Below are positions 35,776 through 43,692 of a stretch of 64,000 nucleotides of DNA, in pieces (positions within the stretch are counted from its first letter, which is position 1; the number at the start of each line of letters is the position of its first letter). The notes beneath the pieces were generated by a model that saw only the letters and a program-made list of their open reading frames with translations, searched no databases and had not been told where the DNA came from. Origin of the DNA: Thiopontia sp964551545 (GTDB lineage: Bacteria > Pseudomonadota > Gammaproteobacteria > GCF-002020875). The stretch is taken from positions 1 to 64,000 of the forward strand of contig CAZKCT010000001.1 of NCBI GenBank assembly GCA_964551545.1. Direction: 5' to 3'. The translations under genes were made by a program, and so were the position numbers.

Positions 35776-35894
35776 ACGTGCCAGAGAGTGCGTACAGGCG
35801 TGCGCAGGACAAGGCACAACGACGCGTAATAGCCCGCTATTGCAAGGAGTTGTAACGAAGTAATGCGCACGCCTGTACGTGCTATCAGGTACGT
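35776..35894. repeat. 119-bp palindromic, MITE-like intergenic element
   Basis: A perfect 16-bp inverted repeat (CGTACAGGCGTGCGCA at 35791-35806; its complement at 35864-35879) lies inside longer imperfect arms of 31 bp (26 of 31 pairs) that end in ACGT at both ends. The 57-bp centre holds a further small palindrome, AATAGC-CC-GCTATT. There is no ORF. The structure suggests a non-autonomous mobile element or REP-like hairpin placed between the divergent genes yrbG and 36020. Confidence 0.65.
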
Positions 35895-36019
35895 AGCGAT
35901 TTTCACCTGTTGAGTAAATGCGCTGCTCATCGAATTTTTCAGCAATTGCATGAGGTTATAGATTTTCAAAGCGGTCAACTGAGGATTCCAGGATTATGAG
36001 GCTGTAGTATACTGGATTG

Positions 36020-36568
36020 ATGTCACAAGGGCGGAATCAACCACTGCTGCGACTGGGTACTTTGGGCTGGAGTGAGGGGTTTGAGTCAGCTCACTTCTAT
36101 CCCGAAGATCTACCACAAGAGTGGCGCCTCACCTATCTCTCGAATGAGGTGGATCGGGTGGTGATTTCTGCTGCGGAGGTGTTGGCGGCGGATGAGGAGC
36201 AGATCGAAGAGTGGGAAGAGGATACTCATGAACAGTTTGGCTTTCTGCTTCTCTATCCTTCAGAGGATTCACTGGATCCGCTGTTACAGCGTCTGCGACC
36301 ACTTGGAGAGAAGTTGGTCGGGACTATTGAAGAAAGTGCGTTGGAGTCCCTGTCGATTGATGTCGCTTCTGGTGAGGAGATTGGGCAGCTTCGTGGAGGG
36401 AGCGGCGTGGCCATCTTGATGCCTCGTGAAGTGCTTTCTCCCGCAGCCGTTCGGGCGACTGTTGAGGCGTTGCGAGCGCAGGATATGGATACCCTGTTGA
36501 TCGCCCCATCCCCTGGATTTACTGCGAATTTGTCCAATTTCGAGACCATCTCCTCTCTGTTGGGGTAG
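36020..36568 (+). CDS. unknown 182-residue protein, weakly DUF72-like N-terminus
   Basis: No named function. The N-terminus (LRLGTLGWSEGFESAHFYPEDLPQEW fragments) resembles the start of DUF72/YecE proteins, which begin with a GT.GWS...FYP..LP pattern, but the protein is much shorter than the usual 240-280 residues and the rest does not follow the family. It is acidic, with no signal or membrane segment. TATACT lies 6 nt before ATG 36020 and no ribosome site is seen. It sits 48 bp before mlaF on the same strand. Confidence 0.65.
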   Translation: MSQGRNQPLLRLGTLGWSEGFESAHFYPEDLPQEWRLTYLSNEVDRVVISAAEVLAADEEQIEEWEEDTHEQFGFLLLYPSEDSLDPLLQRLRPLGEKLVGTIEESALESLSIDVASGEEIGQLRGGSGVAILMPREVLSPAAVRATVEALRAQDMDTLLIAPSPGFTANLSNFETISSLLG

Positions 36569-36589
36569 TGGGCGCGTATAATGCCCACT
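36567..36589 (+). promoter_or_regulatory. palindrome enclosing a TATAAT hexamer, upstream of mlaF
   Basis: AGTGGGC (36567-36573) and GCCCACT (36583-36589) form a 7-bp inverted repeat whose 9-nt centre contains a perfect TATAAT at 36577-36582. It could be the -10 of an mla promoter with an overlapping operator, or a weak terminator for the preceding gene. No good -35 is visible. Confidence 0.4.
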
Positions 36590-36616
36590 TTCCGTTCCGA
36601 TTGAGAGCATTTTACT

Positions 36617-37483
36617 GTGCCGAGACCCCATCGATCCAAAACGCATGCCGCGCGAGGCCGTCAGAAACGACGACCCGTCGATCGTCTAGTGCGGATTCGT
36701 GGGGTTGAATTTGTTCATGAGGCTGGCACCGGGGTAAAAACCTCGCTGTTTCAGGGGATTGATCTGGATATCCATCGCGGCAAAGTGGTTGCGATTCTGG
36801 GGCCGAGCGGCACCGGCAAGACAACGCTACTGAAACTGATTGGGGGGCAGCTGGAGCCGAGCCGAGGCTCGGTTGAGGTGGATGGTCAAGTGCTATCTGA
36901 GTTGTCGCGCCGATCGCTGTTTCAGCTGCGCCAGCGCATGGGGATGCTGTTTCAGAGCGGCGCACTGTTGACCGATCTGGATGTCTTTGAGAATGTGGCC
37001 TTTCCGATTCGTTCGCATACCCGACTTCCAGAAACCATGGTGCGCGACCTGGTACTGATGAAGCTGGAGGCGGTGGGGTTGCGTGGAGCGCAATCGTTGA
37101 TGCCGTCTGAGCTTTCGGGCGGAATGGCACGCCGGGTTGCGCTGGCGCGAGCGATTGCACTGGATCCAATGATGGTGCTCTATGATGAGCCCTTTACCGG
37201 GCAGGATCCGATCTCGATGGGGGTGCTGATGAAGCTGATTCGGGAGCTTAATCAGGCATTGAGATTGACCAGTGTGGTGGTCTCCCATGATGTTGAAGAG
37301 ACCTTGGCGATTGCCGATTATGCCTATCTGATTTCGGGGGGGCAGGTGGTCGGAAAAGGGACCCCGCAACAGATTCGTCAGGCGGCCTCTCCATGGGTGC
37401 AGCAGTTCCTTCGAGGTGAACCCGATGGACCGGTCTCTTTCCATGCTGAGGCGCTCCCTGTTGAACAGGAGTTGATGGCGTAA
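36617..37483 (+). CDS. mlaF: Mla lipid transport ATPase MlaF
   Basis: ATPase of the MlaFEDB complex, which drives phospholipid transport between the membranes to keep lipid asymmetry. 288 residues, GTG start; Walker A GPSGTGKTT at 62-70, signature ELSGGMARRVALARAI, Walker B MVLYDEPFTGQDP. A basic N-terminal extension of about 20 residues precedes the domain. First of five genes in the conserved order F, E, D, C, B. Confidence 0.95.
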   Translation: MPRPHRSKTHAARGRQKRRPVDRLVRIRGVEFVHEAGTGVKTSLFQGIDLDIHRGKVVAILGPSGTGKTTLLKLIGGQLEPSRGSVEVDGQVLSELSRRSLFQLRQRMGMLFQSGALLTDLDVFENVAFPIRSHTRLPETMVRDLVLMKLEAVGLRGAQSLMPSELSGGMARRVALARAIALDPMMVLYDEPFTGQDPISMGVLMKLIRELNQALRLTSVVVSHDVEETLAIADYAYLISGGQVVGKGTPQQIRQAASPWVQQFLRGEPDGPVSFHAEALPVEQELMA

Positions 37484-38241
37484 TGGTGTCACCACAGCGA
37501 CTGTTCTCAATGTTTCGGCGCTTGGGGCGGGGGCAGCTTTTTCTGTTGCATCTGCTGGGGGGGGTAACCGCCTGCTCCTCTCGTTTGCCGTTGATGGTGC
37601 AGCAGCTCTATGCCATTGGGGTTCATTCGCTGCCAATTGTGGCGGTGGCAGGCCTGTTTGTGGGGATGGTATTGGGGCTGCAGGGGTACAACACACTGGT
37701 TGATTTCGGTGCGGAGGACTCGCTGGGGGTGCTGGTTGCCCTCTCTCTGGTGCGGGAGTTGGGGCCTGTGGTTGCGGCGCTGCTATTTGCCGGGCGCGCT
37801 GGGTCGGCATTGACGGCAGAGATTGGGTTGATGAAGAGCACCGAACAGCTCTCGGCGATGGAGATGATGGCGGTCGATCCGGTGCACCGTATTGTTACCC
37901 CGCGTTTTTTGGCTGGTGTGCTTTCGTTGCCGCTATTGACGGCGATCTTTACTCTGTTGGGGGTCGTTGGTGGTTATCTGATTGGTGTCCCACTACTGGG
38001 GATTGATGACGGGGCGTTCTGGTCGCAGATGCAGGCTCAGGTGGATTACTATGACGATGTCCTCAGTGGCATCATCAAGAGCCTGGTGTTTGGTGTGGTG
38101 GTCACCTGGATTGCGCTGTTTGAGGGGTATGATGCCCTGCCAACGTCGGTGGGGGTGGCTCGGGCAACAACAAAGACGGTGGTACATGCCTCGCTGGCAG
38201 TATTGTCGCTCGATTTTATATTGACGGTGGTGATGTTTTGA
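37483..38241 (+). CDS. mlaE: Mla lipid transport permease MlaE
   Basis: Inner-membrane permease of 252 residues with five or six hydrophobic helices and the MlaE signature ELGPVVAALLFAGRAGSALTAEIGLMKSTEQLSAMEMMAVDP fragments. The start ATG overlaps the mlaF stop by one base (TAATG), so the two are translationally coupled. Confidence 0.96.
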   Translation: MVSPQRLFSMFRRLGRGQLFLLHLLGGVTACSSRLPLMVQQLYAIGVHSLPIVAVAGLFVGMVLGLQGYNTLVDFGAEDSLGVLVALSLVRELGPVVAALLFAGRAGSALTAEIGLMKSTEQLSAMEMMAVDPVHRIVTPRFLAGVLSLPLLTAIFTLLGVVGGYLIGVPLLGIDDGAFWSQMQAQVDYYDDVLSGIIKSLVFGVVVTWIALFEGYDALPTSVGVARATTKTVVHASLAVLSLDFILTVVMF

Positions 38242-38274
38242 TCACCTCCGAACATTGATGGGTGGAAAAATAAG

Positions 38275-38841
38275 ATGAGACAGAGCAGAACTGTTGAGAT
38301 CTGGGTGGGGCTATTTGTAGGGCTCGGGATTGCGGCGCTGGTAGTGCTGGCATTCTATGTGGGCAATCTGGGTAGCTATAATGATGAGGCCCACTACCGG
38401 TTAGAGGCCCGTTTTGATGAGATCGGTGGCCTCAAGCCTCGTTCTCCAGTGACGATCTCAGGGGTTCAAGTGGGCCGAGTGACCACAGTGAGTCTCGATC
38501 CACTGGAGTATCGTGCCGTCGTGAGGATGGAGATTGATCCATTGAAGCTGCCACTGCAGCGGCTTGGGGAGCAGGGGGAGCCGTTACTGAATGAGCAGGG
38601 GGAGGCGTTGCTGTGTGGCCCGGACGGGGTGCCTCCTGCCTGTGCCACCGTGCTCTATGAGGATGCATCGGCCTCTGTACTCACTGCCGGGATGCTGGGG
38701 GAGCAGTATATCGGGCTGGAACCTGGTGGTGGTGCGCTCGGATTTCTCTACCCTGGAGATGAAGTGCGGATGACGCAGTCATCGATTGCGTTGGAGCAGG
38801 TGATTGGCCAGTTCCTCTTCAATCAAGTGGACCGCAATTGA
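38275..38841 (+). CDS. mlaD: Mla MCE-domain protein MlaD, with an insertion
   Basis: Membrane-anchored MCE protein that forms the hexameric lipid channel over MlaE. 188 residues: one transmembrane helix (about 8-30), then the MCE domain (FDEIGGLKPRSPVTISGVQVGRV; LLGEQYIGLEPGG). Between residues about 90 and 128 there is an insertion not present in E. coli MlaD. It contains a 24-bp tandem duplication in the DNA (GEQGEPLL / NEQGEALL) and two cysteines. It lies 33 bp after mlaE. Confidence 0.94.
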   Translation: MRQSRTVEIWVGLFVGLGIAALVVLAFYVGNLGSYNDEAHYRLEARFDEIGGLKPRSPVTISGVQVGRVTTVSLDPLEYRAVVRMEIDPLKLPLQRLGEQGEPLLNEQGEALLCGPDGVPPACATVLYEDASASVLTAGMLGEQYIGLEPGGGALGFLYPGDEVRMTQSSIALEQVIGQFLFNQVDRN

Positions 38842-38961
38842 TCCCGGAAGGCCGGAAGAAATGAGATCGTCTATAACAAAATGTAGGTTGCCGGCCATTG
38901 AACAAACAGGGAAAATAGGCCGTTCCGCTTCGAACCGTTTAAGAAAGAACGTACTTTAGTG

Positions 38962-39603
38962 ATGAACAGACAGCCCAAAACTCTTCTATTCCTTATCTTT
39001 TTAATGTTTGGATGGTTTTCCAGTGCATCTGCCACAACAGCAGAGACGCCAGACCTGACCATGCAGCGTCTCACCGATCAGGTGATGAGTCGTTTGATCG
39101 AGAAAGAGGCGTTTCTCAAACAGAACCCTGATCAGGTGCAGCAGGTCGCGCGCGAGTTGGTGGACGAGTTTGTCATTCCTCATCTCGATATGAAGTTGAT
39201 GTCACGCTGGATCGTCGGCAAGAGCTGGCGCAAGGCGACGGCCAGCCAGCGGCAGCGATTCATCGATGAGTTTACCGGCATGTTGATTCGCACCTACGCC
39301 AGTGCGTTGCTAGAATTCCGGGGTAAGAGTGTGATCTTCAAACCATTCAAGCGTGACCCCAAGCGTAAAGATGGCGTCGTGCGGGCAGAGTTCTCTAGTA
39401 ACGATGGAACCCCGGTGATTCCCGTGCTATTCCGAGTGCGTCCCAACAAGCAGGCAGAGTGGAAGATTTTTGACATCATTGTGGATGGGATTAGTCTGGT
39501 GAAGAACTACCGCTCCAGCTTTGGTGCCGAAATTCGAAAGGTGGGACTTGAGGGGTTGATCCAGCGGCTCTCCAGTCACAATCAGGGGCAGCAGGAGGGG
39601 TGA
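38962..39603 (+). CDS. mlaC: Mla periplasmic phospholipid-binding protein MlaC
   Basis: Soluble shuttle carrying phospholipid between MlaD and the outer-membrane MlaA complex. 213 residues from ATG 38962; the GTG one codon earlier is an alternative. Signal peptide (LLFLIFLMFGWFSSASA), then the MlaC/Ttg2D fold with PHLDMKLMSRWIVGKSWRKATASQRQRF and a C-terminal IVDGISLVKNYRSSF. The 120 bp between mlaD and mlaC contain only a GGCCGG/CCGGCC inverted repeat. Confidence 0.94.
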   Translation: MNRQPKTLLFLIFLMFGWFSSASATTAETPDLTMQRLTDQVMSRLIEKEAFLKQNPDQVQQVARELVDEFVIPHLDMKLMSRWIVGKSWRKATASQRQRFIDEFTGMLIRTYASALLEFRGKSVIFKPFKRDPKRKDGVVRAEFSSNDGTPVIPVLFRVRPNKQAEWKIFDIIVDGISLVKNYRSSFGAEIRKVGLEGLIQRLSSHNQGQQEG

Positions 39604-39938
39604 GTGGACCGCACTTCTCGATGGAGGTGGATGACTCTGGTCAGATCCTGATTCGGGGAGAGCTCACCTTTGCAACGGTCGAGCGTGCGCTGAAAGTCTC
39701 TTCAAAATTGTTTGTATCAGAATCCACGTCGGCAGACTCAATCACCATCAATCTCAAGAAGGTGCGTAGAGTGGATAGTGCGGGGCTCTCGCTGTTGCTG
39801 GAGTGGATGCGCCACTTTCGTCGTGAACAGAAGACGGTCTTCTTTGACAAGGTTCCCTATTCACTGCAGCGCCTCTCTCGGATTGGCGGAATCGAGTCTC
39901 TGCTTCTCTCTGTGACAGCGACCCGGCCCCTCTTCTAG
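39600..39938 (+). CDS. mlaB: Mla STAS-domain protein MlaB
   Basis: Small STAS-domain subunit that stabilises MlaF. 112 residues, GTG start overlapping the mlaC stop. The STAS core KKVRRVDSAGLSLLLEWMRHFRR is clear. It closes the mlaFEDCB operon. In many relatives the BolA-like ibaG follows; here a YadGH-type transporter is inserted before murA. Confidence 0.92.
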   Translation: MSGPHFSMEVDDSGQILIRGELTFATVERALKVSSKLFVSESTSADSITINLKKVRRVDSAGLSLLLEWMRHFRREQKTVFFDKVPYSLQRLSRIGGIESLLLSVTATRPLF

Positions 39939-39942
39939 GAGG

Positions 39943-40860
39943 ATGAACAAGGCGCCTGCCATTGCACTGCATCAGGTGGAGAAGCAGTATGCATCTACCC
40001 ACGCCCTGAAGGGCGTCAGTTTTCAGATTGAACAGGGGGAGTTCTTCGGGTTGTTGGGGCCGAATGGTGCCGGTAAATCGACCCTGATCAATATCATGGG
40101 GGGGCTGGTCCGAGCCACTTCCGGGCGGATTGAAGTGATGGGGCATGATGTGGTTTCCGATTACCGCAATGCCCGCAAGCGCATCGGTATTGTGCCGCAG
40201 GAACTGGTCTACGACCCCTTCTTCACTGTCTGGGAGATGTTGACCATCCAGTCGGGCTATTTTGGCCTGGGGCGAGAGAATCATGCTTGGCTCGATGAGT
40301 TGTTGGAGACGCTAAATCTGACCGAGAAGCGAGATGAGAACGTGCAGCGCCTCTCGGGTGGGATGAAACGTCGGGTGTTGATTGCGCAGGCCTTGGTCCA
40401 TCGCCCGCCGGTCGTGGTGCTGGATGAGCCGACGGCTGGGGTCGATGTGGAGCTGCGGCGTGCCCTGTGGAGTTTTGCCCATCGTCTCCATAGTGAGGGG
40501 CATACCATCGTGCTCACCACCCACTATCTGGAGGAGGCGGAGTCGATGTGCGACCGCATCGCGATTCTCAACCGGGGGGAGTTGGTGGCGCTGAATGCTC
40601 AGCAGGCGCTGATCGCCGATTACGCTCATCAGATTGGGGTGTTCGACGGACGTCTGGATGGTGCACTGCCGGAGATCGTCGAAAATGCCATCGTCTCCCG
40701 CAGTCGCAACCGTACCCAGATTTGTGTCCCGCGCGGCCCAGAACGGCAGGCACTGTTCCAGCAGTTGGCTGCAATCGGGATTGAGCGGCAGCAGCTTCAG
40801 CTGCGAGAGCCAACGTTGGAAGAGGTTTTTCTCGGGTTAACCGGAGACGATGCGCGATGA
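39943..40860 (+). CDS. yadG: ABC transporter ATPase, YadG type
   Basis: A 305-residue ATPase with Walker A GPNGAGKSTL, signature LSGGMKRRVLIAQAL and Walker B VVVLDEPTAGVD, and the extended C-terminal region typical of ABC-2 exporters. It resembles E. coli YadG, whose substrate is unknown. It begins 4 bp after mlaB with AGGAGG touching the ATG, an unusually short spacing, and overlaps its permease by ATGA. The position suggests co-expression with mla, which does not prove a lipid role. Confidence 0.88.
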   Translation: MNKAPAIALHQVEKQYASTHALKGVSFQIEQGEFFGLLGPNGAGKSTLINIMGGLVRATSGRIEVMGHDVVSDYRNARKRIGIVPQELVYDPFFTVWEMLTIQSGYFGLGRENHAWLDELLETLNLTEKRDENVQRLSGGMKRRVLIAQALVHRPPVVVLDEPTAGVDVELRRALWSFAHRLHSEGHTIVLTTHYLEEAESMCDRIAILNRGELVALNAQQALIADYAHQIGVFDGRLDGALPEIVENAIVSRSRNRTQICVPRGPERQALFQQLAAIGIERQQLQLREPTLEEVFLGLTGDDAR

Positions 40861-41618
40861 ACGGATATGGCAGCTGGACCCTGTTCAAGAAAGAGGTGTG
40901 GCGCTTTCTCAAGGTCTTCGTGCAGACGGTGCTGGCACCTGCAGTCTCCACATTGCTCTACCTGCTGGTCTTTGGCGTGGTGTTCGAAGAGGCGGTGGTG
41001 GTCTATGAGGGGCATAGTTACAGCAGTTTCCTGATCCCTGGATTGGTGATGATGACACTGGCGCAGAACGCCTTTGCCAACAGCTCCTCCAGTATTCTGC
41101 AGTCCAAGATGAATGGAAATATCATCTTCATGCTGCTGTCGCCACTCTCCTCGTTGGAGGTCTACTCCGCATTTCTTGGGGCGGCCATCCTGCGCGGACT
41201 GGTGACGGGAGGCTCGGTATTGTTGATTGCGGCGCTCCTGGTTCCGGTGGAGATTCACTCTTTTGGATTGATTCTGCTCTTTGCGCTGCTGTCGAGCGGG
41301 GTGCTGGGGGCGCTGGGGATTGTTGCCGGGGTTTGGTCGGAGAAGTACGATCACCTGTCGGCATTTCAAAACTTTATCATCTTGCCGCTCACCTTCCTCA
41401 GTGGGGTCTTCTTCTCGATTCAGGATCTCTCCCCGTTTTGGCAAAATGTCTCCAGCTGGAATCCGGTCTTCTATCTGATTGACGGCTTCCGATATGGTTT
41501 TCTTGGGGTTTCAGATGTCTCCCACCTGCAGAGTCTGATGATCGCATTCACCTTTCTGCTATTGCTAAGCGGGGTTTGCGTGGCCATTCTCCGTTCCGGG
41601 TACAAGTTGCGAGGTTAG
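40857..41618 (+). CDS. yadH: ABC-2 type permease, YadH type
   Basis: A 253-residue inner-membrane protein with about six transmembrane helices and the ABC-2 signature FIILPLTFLSGVFFSIQDLSPFWQNVSSWNPVFYLIDGFRYGFLG in fragments. It pairs with the YadG-like ATPase that overlaps it by 4 bp. The substrate is unknown. It ends 2 bp before the murA start. Confidence 0.9.
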   Translation: MNGYGSWTLFKKEVWRFLKVFVQTVLAPAVSTLLYLLVFGVVFEEAVVVYEGHSYSSFLIPGLVMMTLAQNAFANSSSSILQSKMNGNIIFMLLSPLSSLEVYSAFLGAAILRGLVTGGSVLLIAALLVPVEIHSFGLILLFALLSSGVLGALGIVAGVWSEKYDHLSAFQNFIILPLTFLSGVFFSIQDLSPFWQNVSSWNPVFYLIDGFRYGFLGVSDVSHLQSLMIAFTFLLLLSGVCVAILRSGYKLRG

Positions 41619-41620
41619 TG

Positions 41621-42877
41621 ATGGATCGATTGCGCATCATAGGGGGCAAACCACTTCACGGCAGAGTGAGAATCTCTGGGGCGAAGAATGCGGTGCTGCC
41701 GATTTTGGCGGCCTCCCTATTGGCAGAAAGCCCAGTGTCGATCCGTAGAGTCCCCCAATTACACGATGTCAGCACCATGATGAGCCTGCTCTCTGAGATG
41801 GGCGTGGGCGTGACGCTGGAAGATTCCAATGGATTGCGGGTGGATGCAGCGGAGATATCAAACCCGGTGGCAACCTATGATCGGGTCAAGACCATGCGGG
41901 CCTCGATTCTGGTATTGGGCCCTCTGCTGGCGCGGGTGGGCGAGGCTAGGGTCTCTCTACCGGGCGGCTGTGCCATCGGGGCGCGTCCGGTCAATCTCCA
42001 TGTCGATGGGCTGCGGGCAATGGGTGCCGAGATTGAGATCGAGCAGGGGTACATCCATGCCACAGCCAAAAAACTGAAAGGAGCCCATATTCTGCTCGAT
42101 TCAGTGACAGTAACCGGCACACAGAATCTGATGATGGCAGCCGCTCTGGCTGAAGGGAGGAGTGTGCTGGAGAATGCAGCAAGAGAGCCGGAAGTGGTCG
42201 ATCTCGCCAACTTCATCAATGCAATGGGCGGACGAGTCAGAGGTGCAGGTACGGCAACCATTGAGATAGAGGGTGTCGAGCGACTGCAGGGCGTTGAATA
42301 TAGCGTGATTGCCGACCGCATCGAAACCGGTACCTATCTGGTGGCCGCAGCGATGACCGGAGGCTCAGTAGAGCTGGTTGACACCGATCCGCTGCTGCTG
42401 GAGTCTGTGCTGCTCAAGCTGGGGGAGGCGGGGGCGAAGATCGATACCACAGATCACTCCATCTCATTAGAGATGAGAGAGGGGCGCCCCAAGGCGGTCA
42501 GTTTTACCACGGCGCCTCACCCCGCATTCCCCACTGATATGCAGGCCCAGATGATGGCAATGAATAGCATTGCAGACGGGATGGGGATGATCTCTGAGAC
42601 CATCTTTGAGAATCGCTTCATGCATGTGCCTGAGCTGCAGCGGATGGGGGCGAATTTGCAGATTGATGGTCATACCGTGGTTGTCAACGGGGTTGCCTCT
42701 CTGACTGGCGCACAGGTGATGGCGACTGATCTGCGTGCATCGGCAGGACTGGTGTTGGCAGGCCTGGCGGCAGAGGGGGAGACCATCATTGACCGCATCT
42801 ATCACATTGATCGCGGCTACGAGGCCATCGAGGAGAAATTGATGCAACTGGGGGCAGAGATTGAACGACTGCCGTAA
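41621..42877 (+). CDS. murA: UDP-N-acetylglucosamine 1-carboxyvinyltransferase
   Basis: First committed step of peptidoglycan synthesis: enolpyruvyl transfer from PEP to UDP-GlcNAc. 418 residues from ATG 41621. Lys22-Asn23 lie in ISGAKNAVLPIL, and the active-site Cys117 in LPGGCAIGARPVNLH is the residue attacked by fosfomycin; the sequence has the sensitive Cys form. The frame is open upstream into yadH, but the family N-terminus begins here. Confidence 0.97.
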   Translation: MDRLRIIGGKPLHGRVRISGAKNAVLPILAASLLAESPVSIRRVPQLHDVSTMMSLLSEMGVGVTLEDSNGLRVDAAEISNPVATYDRVKTMRASILVLGPLLARVGEARVSLPGGCAIGARPVNLHVDGLRAMGAEIEIEQGYIHATAKKLKGAHILLDSVTVTGTQNLMMAAALAEGRSVLENAAREPEVVDLANFINAMGGRVRGAGTATIEIEGVERLQGVEYSVIADRIETGTYLVAAAMTGGSVELVDTDPLLLESVLLKLGEAGAKIDTTDHSISLEMREGRPKAVSFTTAPHPAFPTDMQAQMMAMNSIADGMGMISETIFENRFMHVPELQRMGANLQIDGHTVVVNGVASLTGAQVMATDLRASAGLVLAGLAAEGETIIDRIYHIDRGYEAIEEKLMQLGAEIERLP

Positions 42878-42899
42878 CTGAATCAGTTACAATTCGCGC

Positions 42900-43535
42900 A
42901 TGGAAAAGCCATTGACAATTGCTCTCTCCAAAGGGCGGATCTACAAGGACACCCTGCCGCTTTTAGAGGCGGCGGGGATTCGTCCTGTTGATGATCCTGT
43001 TACTAGCCGCAAGCTGATTCTCGATACCAACCTCGACCATGTGAAGGTGGTGGTGATCCGTGCCACCGATGTCCCCACCTTTGTGGAGCGCGGCGTGGCC
43101 GATCTCGGTGTTGCAGGCAAGGATGTGTTGATGGAGCATGGCGGTGAAAACCTCTATGAGCCACTCGATCTGCAGATCGCCAAGTGTCGAATGATGACCG
43201 CCGGTGTGGTCGGTGCGCCAGAGCCCACAGGCCGGATGCGTATCGCTACCAAATATGTGAAGTCGGCACAGGACTATTTTTCCTCTCTGGGGCAGCAGGT
43301 CGAGATCATCAAACTCTACGGGGCGATGGAGCTGGCACCGCTGGTGGGACTGGCTGATCGCATTGTCGATCTGGTCGAGACCGGGAATACTCTCAAGGCC
43401 AATGGGCTGGAGCCACTGGAAGAGATTGCCCACATCAGCTCTCGGCTGGTGGTCAACAAGGCCTCCATGAAGATGAAGAGCCGCCAGGTCAAGTCACTGA
43501 TTGATTTGATGGCGGTCGCTGTTGAGCAGCGCTGA
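42900..43535 (+). CDS. hisG: ATP phosphoribosyltransferase, short form HisG
   Basis: First step of histidine synthesis. 211 residues, the short HisG(S) form without the C-terminal ACT-like regulatory domain. Such enzymes need the HisRS-like partner HisZ, which is not in this window. Motifs: LTIALSKGRIYKDTLPLLEAAG at the start and LVETGNTLKANGL for the PRPP loop. No ribosome site; TACAAT lies 6 nt before the ATG. murA-hisG-hisD-hisC is a common order in non-enteric Gammaproteobacteria. Confidence 0.96.
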   Translation: MEKPLTIALSKGRIYKDTLPLLEAAGIRPVDDPVTSRKLILDTNLDHVKVVVIRATDVPTFVERGVADLGVAGKDVLMEHGGENLYEPLDLQIAKCRMMTAGVVGAPEPTGRMRIATKYVKSAQDYFSSLGQQVEIIKLYGAMELAPLVGLADRIVDLVETGNTLKANGLEPLEEIAHISSRLVVNKASMKMKSRQVKSLIDLMAVAVEQR

Positions 43536-43657
43536 AAATGCACTTTTCCCGCGATGATTGCGTCAGCTCCGTACTCGAGTCCTCATGTACTGAAATGTAC
43601 ATTCCGGCCCTCCGTGCGGTGCTTCCTTGTCCTCACGGAAAAATTACTATTTTCAGC
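43531..43657. repeat. 127-bp imperfect palindromic element between hisG and hisD
   Basis: The ends are GCTGAAAAT (43531-43539) and its complement ATTTTCAGC (43649-43657). The arms remain partly complementary inwards, and the centre holds ATGTAC-TGAAAT-GTACAT. The left end supplies the hisG stop codon. No ORF is convincing. It has the size and shape of an ERIC-type or MITE element, but the sequence is not the ERIC consensus as I remember it. Confidence 0.6.
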
Positions 43658-43692
43658 ACCACTCAAGTAGAAAAGAACCAAGGATAGTCACC

